Source of the DNA: Alphaproteobacteria bacterium UBA2903
Lineage (GTDB): Bacteria; Pseudomonadota; Alphaproteobacteria; CAAGCB01; CAG-977
Assembly (NCBI GenBank): GCA_002349565.1
Contig: DEDN01000026.1
Span: 1-26,175, forward strand
DNA: 26,175 bases
Direction: 5' to 3'
Positions within the stretch are counted from its first letter, which is position 1, and each line of letters opens with the position of its first letter. The notes below the pieces were generated by a model, which saw only the letters and a program-made list of their open reading frames with translations, searched no databases and was not told the DNA's origin. This document shows, one piece after another, positions 8,802 through 15,166 of this stretch. A program made the position numbers and the translations under genes.

Positions 8802-9319
8802 TTTCTATCCTTTCTGTGGCGTTTCAGCAGTACATAAAACGCGCCGTCGCCGCCGTCTTTGGGCTGAGCGTTCGCAAACGCCAAAATCAAGCCGCGGACT
8901 TCGGGTGAATTTATCCACCGCGGCAAATCGGCGCGCAGCACTCCGCGCCCGAAAAATCCGCCGCGTCCCGTGATAATCAGCAAACAGCGCAAATGCCGTT
9001 TTGATGCCGAAACAATAAAATCTTTAAACGCTTTTTCGCCGCTTTCCAGCGTATGACCGTGCAAATCCAAAGTCGCCTGCATCGGCATTTCCCCGCTGCG
9101 GAAACGCAAGCCGTTTTTCCTGTCCAGAAATTCGATGTCGCCCGCTTCCAGTTCTTTGTATTTTGTAAAATCTTCCTGCGGTTCTTGGCGCAAAGGCTTG
9201 ATTTTCAACGTCAATTTTTTGGAAACGGAAACCGTTTTCGCTTTCGGCTGAGGCTGTTTCGACCCCAAAGGACGCACCGTATCGGCGACGGCTTGCCACA
9301 GATCGCTGTCTTCAGTCAT
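8798..9319 (-). CDS. Smr-domain protein (MutS2 C-terminal-like)
   Basis: This is a 173-residue stand-alone Smr protein. The charged N-terminal half, about 1-85, looks flexible. The Smr domain, about 86-170, has the LDLHGHT motif, IITGRGG and the C-terminal AFYVLLKRHR segment. Smr domains are nucleic-acid-binding and often nicking endonuclease modules; the cellular role of stand-alone alphaproteobacterial members is not settled. It overlaps the upstream membrane-protein gene by 8 bp and the downstream mnmE by 4 bp. The position between mltA and mnmE fits a conserved neighbourhood rather than a specific pathway. Confidence 0.9.
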   Translation of the reverse strand: MTEDSDLWQAVADTVRPLGSKQPQPKAKTVSVSKKLTLKIKPLRQEPQEDFTKYKELEAGDIEFLDRKNGLRFRSGEMPMQATLDLHGHTLESGEKAFKDFIVSASKRHLRCLLIITGRGGFFGRGVLRADLPRWINSPEVRGLILAFANAQPKDGGDGAFYVLLKRHRKDRK

Positions 9320-9800
9320 CGGATTCGTCCGTATTGTCGGCGGGAATCAAATCGGGAAAATAAGATTCCGCAAACGTCCGCCAGTCCCCTTGCGGCGCAG
9401 AGCAGGAAACCCGCGCATCGGCGGAAAGGCAAATCGAAAATCCGCCGTATCGCCATGCGATTAAAAACTTTTCGATTCGTGGAACGACACGCTTGACCAC
9501 GCGGTTTTGCATAAACGGTTCCAAAAAAAACGGCATCAAAAAAGCGTATCCCAAAACCAAAACCGTTAAAACAATCGTTCCCGTCATCAGATTGTTGACA
9601 ATCATCGACACCAGCGACAGCGTTAAAATCACCAGCAAAGGCAAAACGTTTTCCCACGGATTGAAAAACGGAGAACCGATTTTGTTCAACGCTTTGAAAT
9701 CGATTTTGATAAACGCTTTTTTTTCGATAATCGCGCGCTGCAGTCCTTGAAATATCAGCAAATCCTGTCTGGTCGGCGGTTGAATGGGTGTTTTGGTCAT
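9312..9800 (-). CDS. Small membrane protein of unknown function
   Basis: The product is 162 residues. A basic N-terminal region of about 45 residues precedes two hydrophobic segments, about 52-68 and 72-92 (LPLLVILTLSLVSMIVNNL, then IVLTVLVLGYAFLMPFFLEP). A soluble C-terminal half ends in an acidic tail (NTDESDD). I do not recognise a family. The start is supported by AAGGA in the 3' end of mltA, eight bases upstream, and it begins three bases after the mltA stop. It overlaps the Smr gene by 8 bp. The context suggests an inner-membrane protein expressed with mltA. Confidence 0.75.
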   Translation of the reverse strand: MTKTPIQPPTRQDLLIFQGLQRAIIEKKAFIKIDFKALNKIGSPFFNPWENVLPLLVILTLSLVSMIVNNLMTGTIVLTVLVLGYAFLMPFFLEPFMQNRVVKRVVPRIEKFLIAWRYGGFSICLSADARVSCSAPQGDWRTFAESYFPDLIPADNTDESDD

Positions 9801-9803
9801 TTT

Positions 9804-10871
9804 TCAGTCCTTTGGCTTTAAAATGAAATATGTCCCTTTTGATTTCATTCGTCCAGCTTCTTTTAAAGCTTTTTCGCCCGTTCCCCAAAAAAAGTCGCCG
9901 CGCACCAAGCCTTTGATTGCCGCGCCCGTATCCTGCGCGGTCACCAGCCGCTGCAAAGGCGTGCCGTCGGGCGTAACCGTGTCCAGCCACAAAAAGCTGC
10001 CCAAAGGAACGAAATCCGCGTCGACCGCCAGACTTCTGCGCGGTGTCAAAGCAACGCCCATCGACCCCATGGCATCCGTATCATCGCCCGTCTTGAAAAA
10101 GATATAGCGTTTGTTTTTGTGCATCAGCTTTTCGCCGTGCTTCGGATTTTCAATCAGCCATTTGCGGATGGCTTGCATGGAATGAATGCCTTTTTTCGCC
10201 AAATCCCTGCCGATGCCGTAAAAGGGATGTCCGTTATGCCCCGCAAAGTGCAAAGAAATCCGCCGCCCGTCGGGCAGGACAAGAACGGCTGATCCCTGCA
10301 CCTGCGCGGTGAACAAATCGGCTTTGTGTTCCACCCAAGCCACCGCTTCTGCGTTCGCTTTGCCGTTTTCGATTTCGCGGCGCGTAAAATAAGGCGCGAT
10401 TTCGCCGTTTTTCACACGTCCGAAAATCATTTTTCCTTTTAATTCGGGATAAAACTTTCCCAAATCGACCTTGACCATATCGGCGGGAACTCCCAAAACG
10501 GGAACGGCGAATTCATCGGTTTTTTCGACGGCTCCCCTTATTTCAGGTTTGAAGTATCCCGTAAAAAGTCCCGTTTTTCCGACGGCAAAAGGACGCATTT
10601 CCGATTTGACGAACGCGCGCAAATCCGCCGAGCTTTCAAAACGCTTTTTATTCAGTTTTTTGCAAAACTTTTTCCATTCCGCTTGTTTTTTCAAAACGGC
10701 GCACGACTTTTTCAAAGCGGGCAAAGCGTGAATCACCTCATCGTTTTCAAAGCCGTTCAACGCTTCGAATCCGACGGATGTCCACGCGGTTTGCGGCTGC
10801 TTGTACGGCTTGAACAGCCAGCACGCCAGCGCAAACGAAACGATGAAGCAGTAAAAAGGAAACCTGTTCAT
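9804..10871 (-). CDS. mltA: Membrane-bound lytic murein transglycosylase A
   Basis: The product is 355 residues. MltA cleaves the N-acetylmuramyl-N-acetylglucosamine bond of peptidoglycan to form 1,6-anhydromuropeptides. The N terminus is a hydrophobic leader containing FALACWLF; the cysteine could be lipidated although the lipobox is non-standard. The body carries the MltA domain (GLFTGYFKPEIRG, VQGSAVLVLPDGR), and the C terminus the 3D domain with DTGAAIKGLVRGDFFWG, which includes the conserved catalytic-region aspartates. I chose the ATG at 10871 because it forms an ATGA overlap with the upstream Tim44-like stop and starts the signal segment. The longer in-frame start at 10949 would overlap that gene by 82 bp and bury the leader. 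Confidence 0.95.
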   Translation of the reverse strand: MNRFPFYCFIVSFALACWLFKPYKQPQTAWTSVGFEALNGFENDEVIHALPALKKSCAVLKKQAEWKKFCKKLNKKRFESSADLRAFVKSEMRPFAVGKTGLFTGYFKPEIRGAVEKTDEFAVPVLGVPADMVKVDLGKFYPELKGKMIFGRVKNGEIAPYFTRREIENGKANAEAVAWVEHKADLFTAQVQGSAVLVLPDGRRISLHFAGHNGHPFYGIGRDLAKKGIHSMQAIRKWLIENPKHGEKLMHKNKRYIFFKTGDDTDAMGSMGVALTPRRSLAVDADFVPLGSFLWLDTVTPDGTPLQRLVTAQDTGAAIKGLVRGDFFWGTGEKALKEAGRMKSKGTYFILKPKD

Positions 10872-11548
10872 TCTGCGGGCGTTTTGTGATGCGTTGCCGT
10901 CAGCACCCAAACGGGACTGGACGATTTCATATCGCGGCGGAACGTCCAAACATCCGTCACCGTTTCGATATAGGTCGGGTCGCCCAAAACGACTTCGCCC
11001 TGTTCGTTTTTCAGGATGTTCGTTTGTTCCGTTTCGAATTCGACCGTCAGTTCAACCAGATTGCCGATTAAATTCGCCTGCGTCAATTTGATGCTTTTAA
11101 AGCCGATAAGGCTGAATTCCGCCGTTTCTTTGCGCGCCGCGCGGTCGTCGATGACTTTTTCAAAGCGTTTGTAAATGTCGCGCGACAGCATCGGGGACAA
11201 ATCGGTTTTGTTGCCTTTGGCGAACGCCTGCGCGATGTATTCGAACGCGCGCGGGGCTTTGTGCATAAAGTCCGCCAAATCGAACGTCGGATGCGTTTCT
11301 TTGATTTTATTCAGGGTTTGCAGAATTTCCGCATCCTGTTCAAAGTCGCCCGCCGCGCTCAAATCCTGTTCCAAGCGGACGTTTGTCCCGTTTTCCAACG
11401 TTCTGTATTCGGAAATGTCAACGACCTTGGGCTGCGCGGGCGTTTCGTCCTTTTCGGGGCGCGTGCCAAGCACGCTGCGCAAGCGGTTTATCAACAGCAA
11501 AACAATGATGCCCAGAAAAACAATGTCCATAAATTGAAACTGCTGCAT
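10868..11548 (-). CDS. Tim44-like (TimA-type) membrane-anchored protein
   Basis: The product is 226 residues. One N-terminal transmembrane segment (about 8-22, IVFLGIIVLLLINRL) precedes a charged linker and a C-terminal Tim44-like domain (about 95-222) with ADFMHKAPRAFEYIAQAFAKG and KSIKLTQANLIGNLVELTVEF. The family resembles the domain of mitochondrial Tim44 and is common beside secB and mltA in Alphaproteobacteria; the bacterial role is unclear. The start at 11548 has GGAAGG eight bases upstream; the in-frame start at 11608 lacks a comparable site and would run across the short intergenic gap toward secB. First gene of the leftward operon ending with mnmG. Confidence 0.9.
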   Translation of the reverse strand: MQQFQFMDIVFLGIIVLLLINRLRSVLGTRPEKDETPAQPKVVDISEYRTLENGTNVRLEQDLSAAGDFEQDAEILQTLNKIKETHPTFDLADFMHKAPRAFEYIAQAFAKGNKTDLSPMLSRDIYKRFEKVIDDRAARKETAEFSLIGFKSIKLTQANLIGNLVELTVEFETEQTNILKNEQGEVVLGDPTYIETVTDVWTFRRDMKSSSPVWVLTATHHKTPAE

Positions 11549-11622
11549 ATTTTTAACCTTCCGTCTTTCAATTCCGTCCCAAATGGGATACAGTAGGATA
11601 ATTTTCAAATCAGGAGAATACT

Positions 11623-12108
11623 ATGACCGAAAATCAAACCGAAAACAATACTCAACAGCAACCCGCCATCACAATTAACGCGCAATTCGTCAAGGACATT
11701 TCGTTCGAAGCGCCGCATGTCCCCCAAATTTTCACGGAACTGAAAACCAACCCCGAAATCGCGGTGTCCGTCGACGTCCAAGCCTCCAAACTGCAGGACG
11801 CTTTGTTTCAGGTCGCTTTGAAAATTAAAGCTGAAGCCAAGGTTGAAGACAAGGTAGCTTTTTTGTGTGAAGTCGAATTCGGCTGCGTGGCGACAGTCAA
11901 CGTTCCCGCCGAACACGTCGAACCGATTTTGCTGATTGAAATTCCGCGCCTGCTGTTCCCGTTCGTGCGCAACATCATTGCCGATTTGACGCGTGAAAGC
12001 GGATTCCCGCCGCTGATGATCAACCCGATCGACTTTGTGGGGCTGTACCATCAGCGTTTGGCTGAATTGCAGAAACAGAAAGCGGCGGAAAACAAAACGC
12101 TCAACTGA
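11623..12108 (+). CDS. secB: Protein-export chaperone SecB
   Basis: The product is 161 residues, slightly longer than the E. coli protein. SecB is a cytosolic tetramer that keeps preproteins unfolded and passes them to SecA. Family segments are ITINAQFVKDISFEAPHVP near the N terminus, LCEVEFGCVATV in the core and LLFPFVRNIIADLTRESGFP with the NPIDF motif near the C terminus. The start has CAGGAG upstream. It is divergent from the Tim44-like gene and its 3' end overlaps convergent dnaQ by 8 bp. Placement between these genes is a typical alphaproteobacterial arrangement. Confidence 0.97.
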   Translation: MTENQTENNTQQQPAITINAQFVKDISFEAPHVPQIFTELKTNPEIAVSVDVQASKLQDALFQVALKIKAEAKVEDKVAFLCEVEFGCVATVNVPAEHVEPILLIEIPRLLFPFVRNIIADLTRESGFPPLMINPIDFVGLYHQRLAELQKQKAAENKTLN

Positions 12109-12793
12109 GCCAAATAGGATTTTTCAGCTTTTTGACGAAAGCCTCGTGATTTTCCAGTTCGCCGTCCAAAAAAACAGGGGGGCGCGGGTCAATCCGGGGC
12201 TTTTTCGTTTGCGTGTTCGCCGTTTCGGCGGCTTTGATTTCCAGCGCGTTTTTCTTTTTGTCGTCAAACAAAAAAGCAGGTTCTTTGCCGCCCAGCAGTT
12301 CCAAGTACACATCGGCGAGCAGTTCGGAGTCCAGCAAAGCCCCGTGCGTCGTGCGTTTGGAATTGTCCACGCCGAAACGGCGGCACAATTCGTCCAAATT
12401 GACGCGCGATCCGGGGAACTTTTGACGCGCAATCAGCAGCGTATCGATTGCCCTGTCCATGGGAATCGGGTCGCGTTTCAGCCATGAAAGTTCGGCGTTA
12501 ATGAACTTCATATCGAATTCGGCGTTGTGAATGACCAGCGGCGAATCCCCGATAAAGGCCAGAAATTCATCCACAATGTCCCGAAACGGCGGTTTCTTGT
12601 CCAAAATCTCGTTGGTCAAGCCGTGAACTTTGACGACTTCCTCCGGCACGTCGCGTTCGGGGTTAATCAGCTGATAATACTTGCTGCCCGTCGGCATGTG
12701 GTTTTCCAGCTCGACACATCCGATTGAAACCAGACGGTGACCTTTGTACGGGTCAAGTCCCGTCGTTTCCGTATCTAACACAACTTCGCGCAT
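12101..12793 (-). CDS. dnaQ: DNA polymerase III epsilon subunit (3'-5' proofreading exonuclease)
   Basis: The product is 230 residues. The DEDDh exonuclease motifs are intact: ExoI D7-T-E9-T, ExoII HNAEFD with D94, and ExoIII H150xxxxD155. It removes misincorporated nucleotides in the replicative polymerase core. The start has AGGAAG close upstream and lies inside the 3' end of coaE (19-bp overlap). It is the last gene of maf-aroE-coaE-dnaQ. The end overlaps convergent secB by 8 bp with no terminator visible. Confidence 0.97.
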   Translation of the reverse strand: MREVVLDTETTGLDPYKGHRLVSIGCVELENHMPTGSKYYQLINPERDVPEEVVKVHGLTNEILDKKPPFRDIVDEFLAFIGDSPLVIHNAEFDMKFINAELSWLKRDPIPMDRAIDTLLIARQKFPGSRVNLDELCRRFGVDNSKRTTHGALLDSELLADVYLELLGGKEPAFLFDDKKKNALEIKAAETANTQTKKPRIDPRPPVFLDGELENHEAFVKKLKNPIWLS

Positions 12794-13350
12794 AATTCTT
12801 CCTTTATCTGCATCAAACGCGCTTTGACGGGTTCCGTTCCGCCGTCGGTGCGGATAACGTAATCGGCGCGTGAAATTTTATCCCGTTCCGACCAAAAACG
12901 GCCGGTTAAAACCTTATATTTCTCATCCGTCATATTCGGACGGGCGAAAACCCGCCGTTTCAACACTTCGGGCGCGGCGGTAACGTAAATTATTTTGCCG
13001 CACAGCTTGTCCCACCCCGCTTCAAACAGCAAAGGCACATCCAAGACCCCGTCGGAATGATTTTGAATGAAAATCTCCGCCTTTTGCCGCAAAAACGGAT
13101 ACAGCAAAGCTTCCAATTCCGCCGTCGTCAGCCGTTTTTCAGCCAGCAAACGGCTTAAAACGGAACGGTCGACAACGCCGTCAACCACGCTGTGAGGGAT
13201 TTTTTCGGAAAACAAAGCAACAACCGCTTTATCGGTCATCAGCGCGTGCACTTCCGCATCCGCGTCAAAAACCGCCCAGCCCAGCTCTTTCATCAATTCC
13301 GCCGTTGTTGTTTTGCCCGCGCCCATCGCGCCCGTCAATCCGATAATCAT
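12775..13350 (-). CDS. coaE: Dephospho-CoA kinase
   Basis: The product is 191 residues. It catalyses the last step of coenzyme A synthesis, ATP-dependent phosphorylation of dephospho-CoA. The N-terminal P-loop is GAMGAGKT (7-14), and the conserved DADAEVHALM and DVPLLFEAGWD segments identify the family. The ATG overlaps the aroE stop as ATGA. Its 3' end overlaps dnaQ by 19 bp. This maf-aroE-coaE-dnaQ order is common in Alphaproteobacteria. Confidence 0.97.
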   Translation of the reverse strand: MIIGLTGAMGAGKTTTAELMKELGWAVFDADAEVHALMTDKAVVALFSEKIPHSVVDGVVDRSVLSRLLAEKRLTTAELEALLYPFLRQKAEIFIQNHSDGVLDVPLLFEAGWDKLCGKIIYVTAAPEVLKRRVFARPNMTDEKYKVLTGRFWSERDKISRADYVIRTDGGTEPVKARLMQIKEELCAKLC

Positions 13351-14144
13351 GCGACCAACGCCCGCAGTTCATCCGTGATTTCGGGCAGAACGCCGAAAAA
13401 CGCGCGAAAAGCGGGACGCGCCTGCTCTAACAGCATGCCCAATCCGTCCGCTGTGACAAATCCTTTTTGTTCCGCCTGCTCCAACAGTTTTGTTTTCAGC
13501 GGCGCGTAGACCAAATCCGCAACCGTTGCCGACGGCTTTAACGGTGTCAAGTCGATGTCCAGTTCGTCAAACCCGTTCATGCCCAGTGTCGTCGCGTTCG
13601 CCAGCAAATCCGTGTCTTTCAAGACCGACTGCCTGTCCGCCCACGGAACAAGGACGACATTATCCCCGATAGCTTTTTTAAGGCTCTGTGCTTTTTCAAG
13701 CGTGCGGTACACCAGCCGGATTTCCGCTGCTTCGGTCATTGCCGCGCAGATTCCGCGTGCCGCGCCGCCCGTTCCCAACACGGAAACGACGCTGTTTTTC
13801 AAAGCAAAGGCGGGATTGCGCGCCGAAACATTGGCGACAAAGCCGATGCCGTCCGTGTTATGTCCGTACAACGTCCCGTCGGAACGCACAACAACGGTGT
13901 TGACCGCTCCCGCTTTGCGCGCCTGTTCGGACAAATCGTCCAGAAAGGGGATAACCGCCGTTTTATGAGGCACAGTTACGTTAAATCCCGCAAAATCACG
14001 CGCATTTTCCATAAAACGGTCAATCTCGCGGACTTCGTATTTGTCATAAGACGCGTTTATGCCGTACTTTTTCAGCCAATAATTATGAATCGTCGGCGAT
14101 TTGGAGTGGTTAATCGGAAAGCCGATAACGCCGGCTTTGGTCAT
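13347..14144 (-). CDS. aroE: Shikimate 5-dehydrogenase (NADP+)
   Basis: The product is 265 residues. It reduces 3-dehydroshikimate to shikimate in the aromatic amino acid pathway. Substrate-binding S14-K-S16 in INHSKSP, catalytic K61 in NVTVPHKT and D98 in HNTDGIGF are present. The nucleotide loop is GTGGAARG. I chose the ATG at 14144 because it forms ATGA with the maf stop, has GGAGAG upstream and begins directly before the conserved GVIGFPINHSKSP; the in-frame start at 14174 would add ten unlikely residues. Confidence 0.96.
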   Translation of the reverse strand: MTKAGVIGFPINHSKSPTIHNYWLKKYGINASYDKYEVREIDRFMENARDFAGFNVTVPHKTAVIPFLDDLSEQARKAGAVNTVVVRSDGTLYGHNTDGIGFVANVSARNPAFALKNSVVSVLGTGGAARGICAAMTEAAEIRLVYRTLEKAQSLKKAIGDNVVLVPWADRQSVLKDTDLLANATTLGMNGFDELDIDLTPLKPSATVADLVYAPLKTKLLEQAEQKGFVTADGLGMLLEQARPAFRAFFGVLPEITDELRALVA

Positions 14145-14731
14145 TTTTTCAACTCTCCGCAAGAACGCAGACATTCCAACAGCGGCAGCAACGGCAACCC
14201 CAGTACGGAAAAGAAGTCGCCTTCAACCGATTTAACCAACTGCGCACCCAAGTCTTCCAAATAATACGCGCCGACGGAATCGCAGACTTCCTCGCCCGCT
14301 TCCGCCAAATACTCGTCAAGGAAATTGTCGGAAAAGTCGCGCATGGCGACTTGCACGACGGAGTTTTCGCACCAAATCACCTTTTGATTTTTGACGACCG
14401 CCGCGCCGTTGACCAGCAAATGCGTTTTATTGCGAAGTTTTTTCAAATGCTTGTGCGCGATGCTGAGGTTTTCGGGTTTGGAAAACCATTCACCGTTCAA
14501 ATCCAGAATTTGATCCGCGCCGATGACATATGCCGACGGATATTTTTCGGACACCGCCATTGCTTTTTCAACCGCCAAACGCATGCTTGTTTCTTTGGCG
14601 GACGCGTTTAAAGCGCGCATTTCGCTTTTAATCTCTTCTTCGTCGATTTGGGCGGAAACGCTTGTAAAATCAACCCCTGCGGCATCCAACAATTCTTGCC
14701 TGCTTTTGCTTTGAGAGGCCAATATCAACAT
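14141..14731 (-). CDS. maf: Maf-family nucleoside triphosphate pyrophosphatase
   Basis: The product is 196 residues. The family hydrolyses non-canonical or methylated nucleotides (dTTP/UTP or m7GTP subgroups) to the monophosphate. It begins with the hallmark LILASQSKSR (S6, S8 and R11 in the active-site segment) and contains VIGADQILDLNGEWFSKP. The substrate subgroup cannot be assigned securely by eye. The start has AGGAG upstream. It is the first gene of a leftward operon, and the proposed oriC lies immediately upstream. Confidence 0.95.
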   Translation of the reverse strand: MLILASQSKSRQELLDAAGVDFTSVSAQIDEEEIKSEMRALNASAKETSMRLAVEKAMAVSEKYPSAYVIGADQILDLNGEWFSKPENLSIAHKHLKKLRNKTHLLVNGAAVVKNQKVIWCENSVVQVAMRDFSDNFLDEYLAEAGEEVCDSVGAYYLEDLGAQLVKSVEGDFFSVLGLPLLPLLECLRSCGELKK

Positions 14732-14744
14732 TTTTCAAAACTCC

Positions 14745-14753
14745 TGTGTATAA
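14745..14753 (-). promoter_or_regulatory. DnaA box (near-consensus)
   Basis: The minus strand reads TTATACACA, which fits the loose DnaA consensus TTWTNCACA. It lies within 15 bases of the maf start, so DnaA binding here could also affect maf expression. Confidence 0.6.
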
Positions 14754-14821
14754 GTCTGACAAAATCGTCCCTTCTTTAGTTTTATCCCTTTTATGCAAAA
14801 TTGTCCTGTTTTTTATGCATC

Positions 14822-14830
14822 TGTGCGTAA
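14822..14830 (-). promoter_or_regulatory. Weak DnaA box
   Basis: The minus strand reads TTACGCACA, one mismatch from TTWTNCACA. Support comes mainly from its position in the cluster. Confidence 0.4.
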
Positions 14831-14867
14831 TTTTTTTTCAGCAAACGGGCAAAACGGCGGTCAAAAG

Positions 14868-14885
14868 TTATCCACTTTATCCACA
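14868..14885 (+). promoter_or_regulatory. Tandem DnaA boxes
   Basis: Two directly abutting 9-mers on the plus strand: TTATCCACT (one mismatch) at 14868-14876 and perfect TTATCCACA at 14877-14885. Head-to-tail boxes without spacing favour cooperative DnaA binding. Confidence 0.8.
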
Positions 14886-14893
14886 CGGTTGTT

Positions 14894-14919
14894 CGACTCG
14901 CCACAGAATCGACGAGTCG
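14894..14919. repeat. Inverted repeat with three GANTC methylation-type sites
   Basis: CGACTCG (14894-14900) is matched by CGAGTCG (14913-14919) around a 12-nt spacer. GACTC (14895), GAATC (14906) and GAGTC (14914) are all GANTC, the target of CcrM-type methyltransferases used in alphaproteobacterial cell-cycle control. Whether this organism has CcrM cannot be seen here. Confidence 0.6.
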
Positions 14920-14980
14920 CTTTGCTTTGAAAACAGCCGGGTTACGAATAACTTTGCCGTGAACAACTCTGTTCAAAAGG

Positions 14981-14989
14981 TGTGGATAA
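14981..14989 (-). promoter_or_regulatory. Perfect DnaA box
   Basis: TGTGGATAA on the plus strand is TTATCCACA on the minus strand. It faces the box at 15003-15011 with a 13-bp gap. Confidence 0.8.
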
Positions 14990-15002
14990 AATTGCGTCCG
15001 AC

Positions 15003-15053
15003 TTATCCACAGGCTCTACTACCCACTACTACTTTTTTTAATATTTAATTTTA
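15003..15053 (+). promoter_or_regulatory. Origin unwinding element: DnaA box, trio-like tract, AT-rich stretch
   Basis: A perfect TTATCCACA (15003-15011) is followed by a short GC-containing spacer, CTACTAC (about 15016-15022), ACTACTACT and an AT-only run through 15053. The complementary strand of the CTA/ACT tract reads as 3'-GAT repeats. This is the arrangement of the bacterial basal unwinding system, in which DnaA extends from double-stranded boxes onto single-stranded trios. Confidence 0.65.
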
Positions 15054-15078
15054 GGCGCGGCTGACGCCGCTTTTACCC

Positions 15079-15107
15079 TTGACGGAGAAACCGAAAGCGG
15101 CTAAATA
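15079..15107 (+). promoter_or_regulatory. Possible rho promoter
   Basis: TTGACG (15079-15084) and TAAATA (15102-15107) are 17 bp apart. The -35 has five of six consensus bases and the -10 three of six. The predicted leader of about 50 nt before the rho ATG has no clear Shine-Dalgarno sequence. Confidence 0.4.
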
Positions 15108-15166
15108 AAGTTATCTTTTCAAAGCGGATTCCCGCTTGCTTCTCCCTCAACATCACAGACACACTC

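Larger units (their letters stand above)
14732..15070. other. Predicted chromosomal replication origin (oriC)
   Basis: The whole 435-bp maf-rho gap lacks a credible gene and holds origin-type signals. Perfect TTATCCACA boxes lie at 14877-14885, 14981-14989 (minus) and 15003-15011. Near-consensus boxes are at 14745-14753 (minus, TTATACACA), 14822-14830 (minus, one mismatch) and 14868-14876 (one mismatch). TTTTATGCA is repeated at 14789-14797 and 14811-14819, 22 bp apart. After the last box comes a CTACTAC/ACTACTACT tract and then an AT-only stretch at 15032-15053. An inverted repeat with three GANTC sites is at 14894-14919. Neighbouring maf, rho, parA and parB fit the origin region of Alphaproteobacteria, and gene orientation flips here. 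Confidence 0.85.

Noticed and set aside
10872..10949. N-terminal extension of mltA to the ATG at 10949
   Set aside because: It would overlap the Tim44-like gene by 82 bp and place 26 polar residues before the signal segment. The ATG at 10871 gives an ATGA overlap and a normal leader.
11572..11602. GATAAT at 11597-11602 as a secB promoter -10
   Set aside because: The best -35 candidate (TTCCGT) is weak and 19 bp away, so the call is not supportable by eye.
11549..11608. Upstream start for the Tim44-like gene at 11608
   Set aside because: No ribosome site was seen there, and it would consume the divergent regulatory gap with secB; 11548 has GGAAGG well placed.
14746..15048. 100-residue plus-strand reading frame across the maf-rho gap
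   Set aside because: It runs through the DnaA boxes and AT-rich element, has no ribosome site and no recognisable protein features.
15038..15048. Paired TTAA motifs as a CtrA-binding site
   Set aside because: The spacing is 3 bp rather than the 7 bp expected for TTAA-N7-TTAA; they are explained by the AT-rich unwinding stretch.
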